Source: Streptomyces peucetius
GTDB lineage: Bacteria > Actinomycetota > Actinomycetes > Streptomycetales > Streptomycetaceae
Assembly: GCF_025854275.1 (NCBI RefSeq)
Contig: NZ_CP107567.1
Coordinates: 6,696,001 to 6,760,000, forward strand
Length of the DNA stretch: 64,000 nt
Reading direction: 5' to 3'
This document shows, one piece after another, positions 55,419 to 64,000 of the stretch (the stretch's first letter is position 1; each line of letters opens with the position of its first letter). A model generated the notes under the pieces. It did no database searches and was not told where the DNA came from. It was given only the letters and a program-made list of their open reading frames with translations. The translations under genes were made by a program, and so were the position numbers.

Positions 55419-55631
55419 TCACCCGGCGCTGTCCTCGGCGAGGGAGTGCGCCACGAGAGCGTTGGCGTGGCCGTGTCCGAAGCCGTGCTCGGACTTGAGC
55501 CAGTTGACGAGTTCCATGTGCCTGGTCAGCGGAGAAGCCCGGATCAGATCCTGCCACTCTGCGACTGGTCGGCCGTACTTCTGCTCGATCGACGGAAAGT
55601 AACTCGCTGGGCCCTTCACGGTCTCTGGCAT
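55419..55631 (-). CDS. DUF4287 protein
   Basis: 70 residues. GPASYFPSIEQKYGRPVAEW then LVNWLKSEHGFGHGHANALV is the DUF4287 signature, a small helical domain of unknown role, often seen alone or fused to DUF5655 in actinobacteria. ATG 55631 has AAGGGAT some 10 bases upstream. It stands alone between the SpoIIE-type gene and malate synthase. Confidence 0.88.
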   Translation of the reverse strand: MPETVKGPASYFPSIEQKYGRPVAEWQDLIRASPLTRHMELVNWLKSEHGFGHGHANALVAHSLAEDSAG

Positions 55632-55783
55632 GGGTGGAGTATCCCTTCGTGGAGACGTGATCAACAAGCACCGGTTGCTGTAACGACCGGTGCCGGACGG
55701 GAAACTCATCGGTCCGCCTCGACGGGGCGTGCGGTGGGTCGCGCGGTCGAGCCGCAGGGCACCTCCTGCCTGTGCCGTGCAGC

Positions 55784-55821
55784 GCACCGCCCCCGGTGCT
55801 GTGCGGTACCGGGGGCGGTGC
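55784..55821 (-). terminator. Terminator of malate synthase gene
   Basis: A perfect 14-bp stem (GCACCGCCCCCGGT and complement) with a ten-base loop lies 17 bases beyond the aceB stop. Confidence 0.75.
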
Positions 55822-55837
55822 GGTGCGGCGGCAGGTG

Positions 55838-57460
55838 TCAGCCGACGAGCTGTTCGTACGCGGGGAGGGTGAGGAAGTCCTCGTAGTTCTCGTCGAGGGC
55901 CACCTTCAGCAGCAGGTCGTGCGCCTGCTGCCAGTTGCCCGCGTCGAAGGCCTCGTCGCCGATCTCCTCGCGGACCGCGGCCAGTTCCTCCGCCGCGACC
56001 TTCCGCGCCAGCTCCGGAGTGGCGCGCTCGCCGTTCTCGAAGACGACGCCCGCGTTGATCCACTGCCAGATCTGGGAGCGGGAGATCTCCGCCGTCGCCG
56101 CGTCCTCCATCAGGTTGAAGATGGCGACGGCGCCGAGGCCGCGCAGCCACGCCTCGATGTAGCGGATGCCGACCTGGACGGCGTTGCGCAGACCCTCGTA
56201 CGTGGGCCTGGCGTCGAGCGAGTCGATGGCGATCAGATCGCCCGGCGCGACCGAGACGTCCTCGCGCAGCCGGTCCTTCTGGTTCGGCCTGTCGCCGAGG
56301 ACCGCGTCGAAGGAGGCCATCGCGATCGGGACGAGGTCCGGGTGGGCGACCCAGGAGCCGTCGAAGCCGTCGCCGGCCTCGCGGTCCTTGTCGGCCTTGA
56401 CCTTCTCGAAGGCGACCTTGTTGACCTCCGCGTCGCGGCGGGAGGGGATGAACGCCGCCATGCCGCCGATCGCGTGCGCGGCGCGCTTGTGGCAGGTGCG
56501 CACCAGCAGTTCGGTGTACGCGCGCATGAACGGGGCGGTCATCGTCACCGCGTTGCGGTCCGGGAGGACGAACTTCTGCCCGCCGTCGCGGAAGTTCTTG
56601 ACGATGGAGAACAGATAGTCCCAGCGGCCGGCGTTCAGGCCGGAGGCGTGGTCGCGGAGTTCGTAGAGGATCTCCTCCATCTCGTACGCCGCGGTGATCG
56701 TCTCGATCAGGACGGTCGCGCGGACGGTGCCCTGCGGGACGCTCATGTAGTCCTGCGCGAAGACGAAGATGTCGTTCCACAGCCGGGCCTCGAGGTGCGA
56801 CTCCGTCTTCGGCAGATAGAAGTACGGGCCTTTGCCGAGGTCCAGCAGCCGCTTGGCGTTGTGGAAGAAGTACAGGCCGAAGTCGACGAGGGCGCCGGGG
56901 ACGGGGATGCCGTCGAGCTGCAGGTGGCGCTCGACGAGGTGCCAGCCGCGGGGGCGCATCACGACGGTCGCGAGCTCCTCGGCGGGCTTCAGGGCGTACG
57001 CCTTGCCGGACTTCGGGTCGGTGAAGTCGATCCGGCGCTCGTACGCGTCGATCAGATTGAGCTGGCCGAGGACGACGTTCTCCCAGGTGGGGGCGGACGC
57101 GTCCTCGAAGTCGGCGAGCCAGACCCGCGCGCCCGAGTTCAGGGCGTTGATGGTCATCTTGCGGTCCGTGGGTCCGGTGATCTCCACACGGCGGTCGTTC
57201 AGGGCTGCGGGTGCCGGGGCGACCTTCCACGAGTCGTCCGCGCGGATCGCGGCCGTCTCGGGGAGGAAGTCCAGCGTGGACGTACGGGCGATCTCGGCGC
57301 GGCGCTCGGCGCGGCGGGCGAGCAGCTCGTCACGGCGCGGTGTGAAGCGCCGGTGCAGCTCGGCCACGAACGTGAGGGCCGCCTCGTTAAGGACCTCTTC
57401 CTGCCGGGGCAGGGGCTCGGCATCGACGATTGCCAGCGGGGACGGCGCTGGTGCGGACAT
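55838..57460 (-). CDS. aceB: Malate synthase A
   Basis: 540 residues, full length for the A isoform. It condenses acetyl-CoA and glyoxylate to malate and CoA in the glyoxylate bypass and in allantoin or glycolate use. Signature segments: [15 protein letters not shown] (catalytic Arg), [49 protein letters not shown] and [19 protein letters not shown]. It is monocistronic, with its own terminator and a 235-base leader. In S. coelicolor an IclR-type regulator (AllR) controls aceB; a candidate IclR-like site is seen at 57615-57630. Confidence 0.97.
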   Translation of the reverse strand: MSAPAPSPLAIVDAEPLPRQEEVLNEAALTFVAELHRRFTPRRDELLARRAERRAEIARTSTLDFLPETAAIRADDSWKVAPAPAALNDRRVEITGPTDRKMTINALNSGARVWLADFEDASAPTWENVVLGQLNLIDAYERRIDFTDPKSGKAYALKPAEELATVVMRPRGWHLVERHLQLDGIPVPGALVDFGLYFFHNAKRLLDLGKGPYFYLPKTESHLEARLWNDIFVFAQDYMSVPQGTVRATVLIETITAAYEMEEILYELRDHASGLNAGRWDYLFSIVKNFRDGGQKFVLPDRNAVTMTAPFMRAYTELLVRTCHKRAAHAIGGMAAFIPSRRDAEVNKVAFEKVKADKDREAGDGFDGSWVAHPDLVPIAMASFDAVLGDRPNQKDRLREDVSVAPGDLIAIDSLDARPTYEGLRNAVQVGIRYIEAWLRGLGAVAIFNLMEDAATAEISRSQIWQWINAGVVFENGERATPELARKVAAEELAAVREEIGDEAFDAGNWQQAHDLLLKVALDENYEDFLTLPAYEQLVG

Positions 57461-57614
57461 GAGCTGTCACTTCCTTCGCGAGCTTCACGGGCTGTGCGCG
57501 GAACCGCCGTGCGGCCGCCGGGTCGCCGCTGGACGGCACTCAGTGCCAGGGCTCCGGGGGTACGGCCGTGGGCGCCGTCCGAGCGGTCAGGCGCTTCTGA
57601 ACAGTGGATAGTAG

Positions 57615-57630
57615 TTACCGCATAGTGGAA
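57615..57630. promoter_or_regulatory. Possible IclR-type operator upstream of aceB
   Basis: TTACCGCATAGTGGAA is an imperfect dyad with TTCC/GGAA-like ends, lying 155 bases before aceB; a partly similar AGTGGATAGTAG is next to it. Placement fits control by an IclR-family regulator. The consensus match is from memory and weak. Confidence 0.3.
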
Positions 57631-57696
57631 GTTCAATGGTTTGTTGATATCGAGATTCTCCGGGTCGACAGAAGGTGGCGCACCGTGCCACGCCGC

Positions 57697-58320
57697 TCAC
57701 CGAAGGTGGCGCAGATCCTCGGGCGTGTCGATGTCGTACGCCTCGGCCACGTCACCGCACTCCACGAGCGTGACCGCGTCGGCGTTCGCCGCCAGGTACG
57801 TCCGCGCGCCCCGGTCGCCCACCGCACTCAGGGCGATCCCCGCCCACCGGTCCCGGCCGAAGAGCACCGGATGCCCGCGTCGCCCCCCGTACGCCGCCGC
57901 CACCAGCGACGCACGCGAGCGGTAGGCCGCACGCACCCGTGCCACGGCCTCCGCGCCGATCCCCGGCTGGTCCACCAGCAGCACAAGTGCCGCGTCCGCC
58001 CCACCGGACGAGGTGAGCGACGACAGCCCGACCCGCAACGAGGACCCCATCCCCTCCTCCCAGTCCGGGTTGTCCCGCACCACGCACCCCGACAGATCCG
58101 CCTCCCGCCGCACCCGGTCCGCCGCCGCGCCCAGCACCACGTGCACCGGACCGCAGCCGCCCTCGCGGAGCACCCGCACCGCGTACTCGACGAGGGGTCT
58201 GCCGTGGTGCTCCAGCAGCGCCTTGGGCCGGCCGCCGAGACGCCGGCCACCGCCCGCCGCGAGCAACAATCCGGCGACGGCCGGTTCTTGGGGTGTGGTC
58301 GAGGTGCGAGGTGGCGACAT
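57697..58320 (-). CDS. MobA-like nucleotidyltransferase
   Basis: 207 residues. GLLLAAGGGRRLGGRPKALLEHHGRPLVEY is the GxGxRxGxxK nucleotide-binding loop of NTP transferases, and LLVDQPGI provides the metal-binding Asp. It resembles molybdenum-cofactor cytidylyl- or guanylyltransferases (MocA/MobA) that finish the cofactor of xanthine dehydrogenase-type enzymes. Lying directly upstream of aceB on the same strand fits a purine/allantoin catabolism neighbourhood, but the other pathway genes are not in the window. Confidence 0.88.
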   Translation of the reverse strand: MSPPRTSTTPQEPAVAGLLLAAGGGRRLGGRPKALLEHHGRPLVEYAVRVLREGGCGPVHVVLGAAADRVRREADLSGCVVRDNPDWEEGMGSSLRVGLSSLTSSGGADAALVLLVDQPGIGAEAVARVRAAYRSRASLVAAAYGGRRGHPVLFGRDRWAGIALSAVGDRGARTYLAANADAVTLVECGDVAEAYDIDTPEDLRHLR

Positions 58321-58492
58321 GAGGACTCCCTATCCCATAAGCGGGCGAATACGCGGGCGGCGACGGCTTCGGCGTTGCGCCGGACTGGGGTTCTCCCGCC
58401 GATCCTGCAACCGCCCGTGCGCCACCGGTCGTCCGACGTGGAGAGCGGGGTGCCGCCTTGGATAAGGTGCACCTTCAACACTGAGGTTCGCC

Positions 58493-60424
58493 ATGGGGGA
58501 TCAAGAGTCGATGAGTGGCCGCGCACACCAGGGAACGGTCTTCCAGCCGCTGGGTGAGGACGATCCGAAGCACGTAGCCGGATACAGGATCGCCGCCCGC
58601 CTCGGCGCCGGCGGCATGGGCAAGGTCTATCTGTCCTACACGCCCGGAGGCCGCGCGGTCGCCATCAAGGTGATCCGCCCCGACTTCGGCCAGGACGCCG
58701 AGTTCCGGCGCCGCTTCGCCCAGGAGGTCCAGGCCGCACAGCGTGTGCAGGGCCTGTTCACCGCGCCCGTCATCGACGCCGACGCCGACGCCGAACAGCC
58801 CTGGCTGGCCACGGCCTACGTCCCCGGCCCGTCCCTCGCCGACGCGGTGGCCCAGCACGGCAAACTGCCCGTCGAGACGGTGCTGTTGCTCGTCGCCGGT
58901 ATCGCGGAGGCGCTGCAGATCATTCACGGCGCCGGCATCGTCCACCGCGACCTCAAGCCGGCCAACGTCCTCCTCGCCGCCGACGGCCCGCGCGTCATCG
59001 ACTTCGGCATCGCCCGGGCCGCCGACGCCACGTCACTGACCAGCAGCGGCGTCACCATCGGCACGCCCTCCTTCATGGCACCCGAGCAGGCGGCCGGCAG
59101 CCACGTCACCCCGGCCACCGACATCTTCGCCCTCGGCCAGATCACGGCCTACGCGGCGACCGGCAGGGCGGCGTTCGGCGAGGGGACCTCGCACGGTGTC
59201 CTCTACCGGATCGTCCACGAGGAGCCGGACCTCACCGAACTCCCCGAGCAGCTGCGTGAACTGGTGACCCGCTGCATGGTCAAGGAGCCCGAGGGCCGGC
59301 CGTCGGTCGCCGAGATCCTGAGCATCTGCCAGGCCGCCAACGGCGAGACGGTGCTGAGGCGTCCGGAGGAGTGGCTGCCGAGCGTCGTGGCCGCCGAGAT
59401 CACCACCCGCAAGGCCGCGCCCGCCCCGCCGGCCACGCCCGCCGCCGGCCAGCCGCCCGTCACGCCCCCGGCGCCCGCCGCTGCCGCACCGACCCACGCG
59501 CCGACCGCGCACGCCGCGCCCTCCACTCCGCCGCCGGGCTTCGGACCCGCGCCGCAGACCCACCAGCAGCCGCCGGTCCAGCCGCAGTCACCGGTCCCGC
59601 CGCAGGCGCAGCAGCCCGCCGCGACGCACCCGCAGCCGCACGCCCAGCCGACGTACGGCTATCCGCAGGCGGCCCAGACTGCGCCCGGATACGGCTACCC
59701 CCAGACCGGGCCGAACCCGCAGCAGCACACCGGCCCCCAGCAGTACGGCACGGTCGCCTCGCCCGTACCCGCCGCCACGCCGCCCAAGAAGAAGAACAAG
59801 GTCCGCAACTTCGCCATCGCCGTCCTCGTCACGCTGGTCGTCGGCGGCGCCGCGGGCGCCGGTGCCTACATGGCGCTGTCCGGTGACGACAAGGACAAGA
59901 CGAACCAGAGCCAGGGCAAGGGCGAGCCGTCCGCGAACAGCACGCCCAAGCAGGAGACCCCGTCGGGCAGCGCCACTCCGGGCGGCGAGGGCGACGGTCT
60001 GGACACCGCGCCCGGAGACCCGCTGCCCGCGCCGGAGCCCAAGACGTACACCGGCATCGACATCGTGGACAACTACCACATCTTCCTCGACCACGATCCG
60101 ATCAAGCCTCTCGACGACGACTCCAACGCGGACTTCGAGTACGAGGGAGGCATCAGCCAGGTCGAGACCGAGAACGGCAGGATGATCCTGCTGCGCAGCG
60201 GACAGGCCGGCGACCTGGACACCTGCCGGAGCGACACGCGCTACACCAGCACCATCGAGATGGGCCTGCTCTCCAAGGGCTCCCAGATCTGTGTCCTCAC
60301 CGACTCCGGTCACGTAGGACTCGTGACCTACCAGGGCAAGTCCTCGGAGAACGACGCCAGCCGGTTCATCACCGTCGACGTGACCGTGTGGCGCAATGCG
60401 ATGGACCCTCTGCCTTCGTCCTGA
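58493..60424 (+). CDS. Membrane Ser/Thr protein kinase (PknB-like)
   Basis: 643 residues. Kinase domain 30-290: LGAGGMGKVYLSY, AIKVIRPDF (Lys), IVHRDLKPANVLL (catalytic loop), VIDFGIARA (DFG) and SFMAPEQAAG (APE). A 150-residue Pro/Ala/Gln-rich linker leads to one transmembrane helix (FAIAVLVTLVVGGAAGAGAY, about 440-460) after a KKKNK stop signal, and an outer domain of about 180 residues without PASTA repeats (TGIDIVDNYHIFLDHDPI). The start may be ATG 58493 or 58511. The outer domain probably senses an extracellular cue. Confidence 0.93.
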   Translation: MGDQESMSGRAHQGTVFQPLGEDDPKHVAGYRIAARLGAGGMGKVYLSYTPGGRAVAIKVIRPDFGQDAEFRRRFAQEVQAAQRVQGLFTAPVIDADADAEQPWLATAYVPGPSLADAVAQHGKLPVETVLLLVAGIAEALQIIHGAGIVHRDLKPANVLLAADGPRVIDFGIARAADATSLTSSGVTIGTPSFMAPEQAAGSHVTPATDIFALGQITAYAATGRAAFGEGTSHGVLYRIVHEEPDLTELPEQLRELVTRCMVKEPEGRPSVAEILSICQAANGETVLRRPEEWLPSVVAAEITTRKAAPAPPATPAAGQPPVTPPAPAAAAPTHAPTAHAAPSTPPPGFGPAPQTHQQPPVQPQSPVPPQAQQPAATHPQPHAQPTYGYPQAAQTAPGYGYPQTGPNPQQHTGPQQYGTVASPVPAATPPKKKNKVRNFAIAVLVTLVVGGAAGAGAYMALSGDDKDKTNQSQGKGEPSANSTPKQETPSGSATPGGEGDGLDTAPGDPLPAPEPKTYTGIDIVDNYHIFLDHDPIKPLDDDSNADFEYEGGISQVETENGRMILLRSGQAGDLDTCRSDTRYTSTIEMGLLSKGSQICVLTDSGHVGLVTYQGKSSENDASRFITVDVTVWRNAMDPLPSS

Positions 60425-60445
60425 ATCACGTCCGCACGGTGGCGC

Positions 60446-60479
60446 GGTGCGGGCCTGATGGCGTTAACTGGCCCGCACC
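60446..60479 (+). terminator. Terminator of the kinase gene
   Basis: A 10-bp stem (GGTGCGGGCC / GGCCCGCACC) with a 14-base loop, 22 bases past the kinase stop. Confidence 0.65.
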
Positions 60480-60545
60480 CCTCGGGCGGGGTCCGACACG
60501 CCCTGGGGCCAGGGACGTGCACAAGGACGTGCGAGGGGCTGGGCT

Positions 60546-60875
60546 TTGTTGCGGAGCGTGGGGCAGACGCGGGTGACGGGCAGAGGCAGTGGCGAGGACC
60601 CGAGGGCGGCGGAGCTGCGGGCTGCGGTCGCCAGGCTGAGACGTGAACTCGCCGGACACCCCGCGGATTTCAGCGACCGGGGCATCGCCGAGGACGAACT
60701 CGCCGTGCTGGCGGCGATGGTGGCGGCCGGTGACCCGGAGATCCCCCGGATGCGCCGCTCGCTGCTGCTCATCGCGGGCGCGATCGGGTCCGTGAGCGCG
60801 CTGTCGCCCGCGTTGATGCAGGTCCGCGCGGCGGTGGACCTCTTCGGGGAGATCCCGCCACAGCGCCGCGTCTGA
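60546..60875 (+). CDS. DUF5955 protein
   Basis: Up to 109 residues. The pattern EDPRAAELRAAVARLRRELA, RGIAEDELAVLAAMVAAGD, and RRSLLLIAGAIGSVSALSPAL is that of DUF5955, a Streptomyces family of unknown function. The frame opens with TTG 60546; GTG 60573 (VTGRGSGEDP), with GGGG nine bases upstream, is an equally good start. It is alone in its transcription unit. Confidence 0.8.
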   Translation: MLRSVGQTRVTGRGSGEDPRAAELRAAVARLRRELAGHPADFSDRGIAEDELAVLAAMVAAGDPEIPRMRRSLLLIAGAIGSVSALSPALMQVRAAVDLFGEIPPQRRV

Positions 60876-61014
60876 CGCCTGTGGCGTCGGTGCCGGCGTT
60901 CACCCGGCGGATGCCCGAGAACGCCGACGGGGCGGCGTACGCGACGTGGTGTCGGTGTACGCCGCCCTGGGGCGGAACGAGTTGCGGGGGAGCGGCCCCG
61001 CGCTGTCATGGCGG

Positions 61015-61800
61015 TTACTCCGGGTCGTCGTTGAATTTCGAGGTCGACCAGAAGTAGCCGAGCACGGTCAGCGCCGTGCACCAGGCGAGGGCGAGCCATC
61101 CGTTGTGGCCGATCTCGGTGCCGAGGAGCAGGCCGCGCAGGGTCTCGATGGCGGGGGTGAAGGGCTGGTACTCGGCGATCGGCCGGAACCAGCCGGGCAT
61201 CGCGTCGACGGGGACGAAGGTGCTGGAGATGAGCGGCAGGAAGATCAGCGGCATCGCGTTGTTGCCGGCGGCCTCGGCATTGGGGCTGATCAGGCCCATG
61301 CCGACGGCGATCCACGTGAGCGCCATGGCGAAGAGTACGAGCAGCCCGAACGCCGCGACCCACTCCAGGAACGTGGCATTTGTGGAGCGGAAGCCGATGG
61401 CCACGGCGACGGCGCCGACGAGGACCACGCTGATGACGGATTGCAGCACGCTGCCGACGACGTGTCCGACGAGCACGGACCCGCGGTGGATCGCCATCGT
61501 GCGGAAGCGGGCGATGATGCCCTCGGTCATGTCGTTGGAGACGGAGACCGCGGTCCCGATCGTGGTGCTGCCGATGGTCATCAGCAGCAGGCCCGGGACG
61601 AGATACGCGACGTAGTCGGAGCGGTCCCCGCCGCCGATGCCCGCGCTCATCGTGTCGCCGAAGATGTAGACGAAGAGCAGTAGCAGCATGATCGGGGTGA
61701 GCAGCAGGTTCAGGGTGAGGGACGGGTAGCGCCGGGCGTGCAGGAGGTTGCGGCGCAGCATCGTGGACGAGTCGCGTACGGCGAGGGAGAGGGAGCTCAT
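61015..61800 (-). CDS. ABC-2 type transporter permease (DrrB-like)
   Basis: 261 residues with six predicted helices. Features of the daunorubicin-resistance DrrB group: SLTLNLLLTPIMLLLLFVYI, LVPGLLLMTIGSTTIGTAVS, and the late PLIFLPLISSTFVPVDAMPG followed by QPFTPAIETLRGLL. Its start overlaps the ATPase stop by four bases (ATGA). Together they export an unknown hydrophobic compound. It is the last gene of a three-gene operon. Confidence 0.92.
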   Translation of the reverse strand: MSSLSLAVRDSSTMLRRNLLHARRYPSLTLNLLLTPIMLLLLFVYIFGDTMSAGIGGGDRSDYVAYLVPGLLLMTIGSTTIGTAVSVSNDMTEGIIARFRTMAIHRGSVLVGHVVGSVLQSVISVVLVGAVAVAIGFRSTNATFLEWVAAFGLLVLFAMALTWIAVGMGLISPNAEAAGNNAMPLIFLPLISSTFVPVDAMPGWFRPIAEYQPFTPAIETLRGLLLGTEIGHNGWLALAWCTALTVLGYFWSTSKFNDDPE

Positions 61801-62762
61801 CGCGCAGCCTCCTTGGGCTGGTTGGTCTGGTCGGGGATGTCGGCGCCGTCGGTGAGGGCGAAGAACACGTCGTCGAGGTCGGGGGTGTGCACGGTCAGTT
61901 CGTCGGCCTCGATGCCGGCCGAGTCCAGCCAGTCGAGGATGGAGCGCAGTTCGCGCTGGGTGCCGTCGCTGGGGATCTGCAGGGCGAGGGATTCGTCGTC
62001 CCGGGATGCCTCGCGCAGGGCCGAGGCCGCGTACTGGTACGCGACCGGGTCGGTGAAGCGGAGCCGGACGTGTCCGCCGGGGACGAGTCGCTTCAGCTCC
62101 TCGGCGGTGCCTTCGGCGGCGATCTTCCCGTCGTTGAGCACGGCGATGCGGTCGGCGAGTTCGTCGGCCTCCTCCAGGTACTGGGTGGTGAGGAAGACGG
62201 TGACACCGCCCGTGACGAGTTCGCGGATGATCTGCCACATGTTGTGCCGCGAGCGGGGGTCGAGACCGGTGGTGGGCTCGTCGAGGAAGATGATCCGCGG
62301 GCCGCCGACCAGCGTCATGGCGATGTCCAGACGGCGCTTCATGCCGCCGGAGTAGGTGGACGCGGGCTTCTTCGCCGCCTCCACCAGGTCGAACCGCTCA
62401 AGGAGTTCGGCGGCGGTGCGCCGCCCCTCGCTGCGGGAGAGGTGGTGCAGGTCCGCCATGAGGAGCATGTTCTCCTCGCCGGTGATCAGCCCGTCGACGG
62501 CGGAGAACTGCCCGGTGACACCGATCGCGGCACGCACGGCCTGCGGGGCGGTGGTGAGGTCGTGGCCCGCGACCCGGGCCTGCCCGCCGTCGGCGGTGAT
62601 GAGTGTGGAGAGGATCTTGACGGCGGTGGTCTTGCCGGCGCCGTTCGGACCGAGCAGGGAGAAGATCGTCCCTTCTGCGACGGCCAGGTCGATGTGGTCG
62701 AGCACGGTCTTGTCGCCGTAGGACTTGCGCAACCCGCTCGCGGTGATGGCCCAGTCGGTCAT
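61797..62762 (-). CDS. ABC transporter ATPase (DrrA-like)
   Basis: 321 residues. Walker A LLGPNGAGKTTAVKIL, Q-loop GVTGQFSAVDGLITGEENM, ABC signature TYSGGMKRRLDIAM, Walker B IIFLDEPTTGLD and H-loop-like VFLTTQYLEEADELAD are all intact. The C-terminal 90 residues include the DrrA-type regulatory extension ending in LDDVFFALTDG. Energises the DrrB-like permease. DrrAB pairs confer resistance to drugs such as anthracyclines, but many in Streptomyces have unknown substrates. Confidence 0.95.
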   Translation of the reverse strand: MTDWAITASGLRKSYGDKTVLDHIDLAVAEGTIFSLLGPNGAGKTTAVKILSTLITADGGQARVAGHDLTTAPQAVRAAIGVTGQFSAVDGLITGEENMLLMADLHHLSRSEGRRTAAELLERFDLVEAAKKPASTYSGGMKRRLDIAMTLVGGPRIIFLDEPTTGLDPRSRHNMWQIIRELVTGGVTVFLTTQYLEEADELADRIAVLNDGKIAAEGTAEELKRLVPGGHVRLRFTDPVAYQYAASALREASRDDESLALQIPSDGTQRELRSILDWLDSAGIEADELTVHTPDLDDVFFALTDGADIPDQTNQPKEAAR

Positions 62763-62779
62763 GAGAGGTCTCCCTGATT

Positions 62780-63448
62780 TCAGAGGCTGCGGGCGGTGAT
62801 GTCGCCGTGGGCGGTGGTCGCGCGGATGGTCAGGCCGGCGTCGGCGCCGTCGGTGTTCTTGAGTGCGTTGTGGATCCGGCCGTAGCCGGTACTGGCGTCG
62901 AGGGAGGCGGAGACTCCGTCGGCCGCACCGACCGACACGTCGCCCATCTGGGTGGTCAGCACGACTGCGCCGTGCACCGCCTCGGCGATCCGGACGTCGC
63001 CCTTCTGCGTGCTGATCTGCGCAGGGCCGCCGAGGCGGCCGACCGAGACATCACCGAAGGCGGTGAGGCGCATGCTCGCGGCCTCGTCGATCTTGACCGC
63101 GCCGTTCGCTCCCTCGAAGACGATGTCGCCGAGGCGTCCGACAGCGCGGAGTTCGGCGGCGTCCGCCTTCGCCTCGACGTGGGAGCCGGCGGGCAGTTGG
63201 ACGGTCACTTCGACGGATCCGGAGGCGCCGAGCATCTGGTTCCCGGCCGGCGAGGTCTTGATGCGCAGGGTGCCGTCGGCGTAGGTGACCTCGGTCTGCT
63301 CGGCCGCCTTCACGTCGCGGCCCTTCGAGGCGTTCGCGGGCAGGACCTCGACGGTGGTGTCGGTCCGGTCGGCGGCGATGAACCGGATGCGCCCCGCGGG
63401 GACGGCGACGACCGCGGTGACCGGGGCGGTGGTGTCGAACTTCTGCAT
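62780..63448 (-). CDS. DUF4097 beta-strand repeat protein
   Basis: 222 residues built of repeated short strands (GDIVFEGANGAVKIDE, GDVSVGRLGGPAQISTQKGD, GDVSVGAADG, GDITARSL), the DUF4097 adhesin-like beta-helix. There is no signal peptide, so it is cytoplasmic. GGGAGAG lies just before ATG 63448. DUF4097 genes commonly sit in operons with DrrAB-type exporters and an HTH regulator, as here. Its role in those operons is unknown. Confidence 0.9.
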   Translation of the reverse strand: MQKFDTTAPVTAVVAVPAGRIRFIAADRTDTTVEVLPANASKGRDVKAAEQTEVTYADGTLRIKTSPAGNQMLGASGSVEVTVQLPAGSHVEAKADAAELRAVGRLGDIVFEGANGAVKIDEAASMRLTAFGDVSVGRLGGPAQISTQKGDVRIAEAVHGAVVLTTQMGDVSVGAADGVSASLDASTGYGRIHNALKNTDGADAGLTIRATTAHGDITARSL

Positions 63449-63511
63449 CGTGCTCTCCCGTGTTCAAGCTGTTTCTGACACCGGAAACGCTACGTTGCGT
63501 TCATGGATTAG

Positions 63512-63621
63512 GCAACGGGCTCGTTGCACAGAAGCGCCATAAGTGCAGGTGAAAGTAGTCGAATCATTGCAATGGATCTATCGGTGAATGCAACGGCGCC
63601 GTTCGCTTCGTTGCAATGCAA
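63512..63621. promoter_or_regulatory. Array of TTGCA palindromes between divergent genes
   Basis: Within the 224-base divergent spacer lie GCAACGGGCTCGTTGC (63512-63527), CATTGCAATG (63565-63574) and TTGCAATGCAA (63611-63621), plus half sites ACGTTGCG near 63493 and TGCAACG near 63590. The spacing (about 50, 45 bases) suggests cooperative binding by the divergent regulator, controlling both itself and the exporter operon. Confidence 0.65.
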
Positions 63622-63672
63622 TGAGGGCGAACGCTATGCTGGAGGTGCCCACGGAACACACAGGAGGCCGCG

Positions 63673-64000
63673 ATGCCGGGAGGCAGACTCACCCAGCAGG
63701 AACGCCAGCAGATCGCGCTGGGACTGGCCGACGGCCTCGCCTACGCGGAGATCGCCCGGCGTCTCGACCGCCCGACGTCGACGATCACCCGCGAGGTCAT
63801 GCGCAACGGCGGCCCCACCGCCTACCGCGCCGACCTGGCCCACCGCGCCACCGAACGCCGCACCCACCGGCGCAGGCAGGCCGCGCCCGGGTCGCCGGAG
63901 GCACCCGCACAGGCCCACGGACGGGACGCCGAGGCGGTGCGCCAGTACGAGGAGACGTTCACCACCGCGATCATGCAGTCGGGCGCGCCCAAGATGATGG
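63673..64000 (+). CDS. HTH regulator, MarR/GbsR-like, partial at window end
   Basis: ATG 63673 with GGAGG 7 bases upstream. The first 50 residues are an IS30-type HTH (LTQQERQQIALGLADGLAYA, RLDRPTSTITREVMRNGGP). A basic linker (RRTHRRRQAAPGS) follows, then the beginning of a helical domain (YEETFTTAIMQSGAPKMM) that continues beyond the window, probably a MarR/GbsR winged helix. It is divergent from the DUF4097-DrrAB operon and is its likely repressor. Confidence 0.82.
   Translation, partial: MPGGRLTQQERQQIALGLADGLAYAEIARRLDRPTSTITREVMRNGGPTAYRADLAHRATERRTHRRRQAAPGSPEAPAQAHGRDAEAVRQYEETFTTAIMQSGAPKMM

Noticed and set aside
1..64000. tRNA or rRNA genes and att sites for an integrated element
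   Set aside because: No tRNA-like cloverleaf ends, rRNA segments or integrase genes were recognised by eye; a tRNA scan would be decisive.

Overview
The window is high-GC actinobacterial DNA, almost certainly from a Streptomyces chromosome. The signs are strong third-position GC, a SARP/AfsR regulator, a PAS-GAF-SpoIIE phosphatase-ATPase, DUF397, DUF5955 and DUF4287 proteins, a PASTA-less PknB-like kinase and many GTG starts. It has the texture of an accessory or chromosome-arm region: at least four insertion sequences, about fifteen gene remnants and several defence or conflict genes sit between ordinary metabolic and regulatory genes.

Layout. 0-11 kb: tail of a formylglycine-generating enzyme, an ABM monooxygenase, an IclR regulator, an S66 LD-carboxypeptidase, then a three-gene operon (unknown protein, MoxR AAA ATPase, HExxH/VWA-like DUF2201 protein), a chagasin-like lipoprotein, a TrmB/LuxR regulator divergent from an Xaa-Pro aminopeptidase, and a membrane glutaredoxin. 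11-22 kb: MHS-type transporter, a remnant of a CdiI immunity gene, an N-terminally truncated UvrD-like helicase, an intact GmrSD-like DUF262/DUF1524 restriction gene, small proteins, a secreted NucA/NucB-like nuclease and a membrane-anchored pentapeptide-repeat protein. 22.4-27.6 kb: a stack of four IS elements. One IS5-family element is split in its left inverted repeat by an IS630 element; a second IS5-family element abuts it and is split by an ISL3 element. 27.6-28.3 kb: a scar of three fused gene fragments (DNA methylase, SNF2 helicase, Ser/Thr kinase).

28.6-39.3 kb: a 1680-residue helicase-nuclease of the Hhe anti-phage type, a PBP-like lipoprotein that has lost all three catalytic motifs, an alpha/beta hydrolase remnant, and a contact-dependent toxin locus on the minus strand (frameshifted pretoxin-HINT-RNase A-like toxin followed by two tandem CdiI-type immunity genes). 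39.5-48.5 kb: a P-loop NTPase/acetyltransferase-like fusion, an S66 remnant, an alpha/beta hydrolase, a methionyl-tRNA synthetase without its HIGH half behind a Met-codon leader and hairpin, and a decayed segment bounded by inverted IS701 remnants holding EamA, TetR, GNAT, alanine racemase and IS30 pieces.

48.5-64 kb: mostly intact chromosomal genes: secreted extensin-like protein, SARP regulator, SpoIIE-type phosphatase, DUF4287 protein, malate synthase, MobA-like nucleotidyltransferase, membrane Ser/Thr kinase, DUF5955 protein, and a DrrAB-type ABC exporter operon with a DUF4097 protein, divergent from a helix-turn-helix regulator across an array of TTGCA palindromes. The regions most worth attention are the defence/IS island (12-39 kb) and the MoxR/HExxH-VWA operon.
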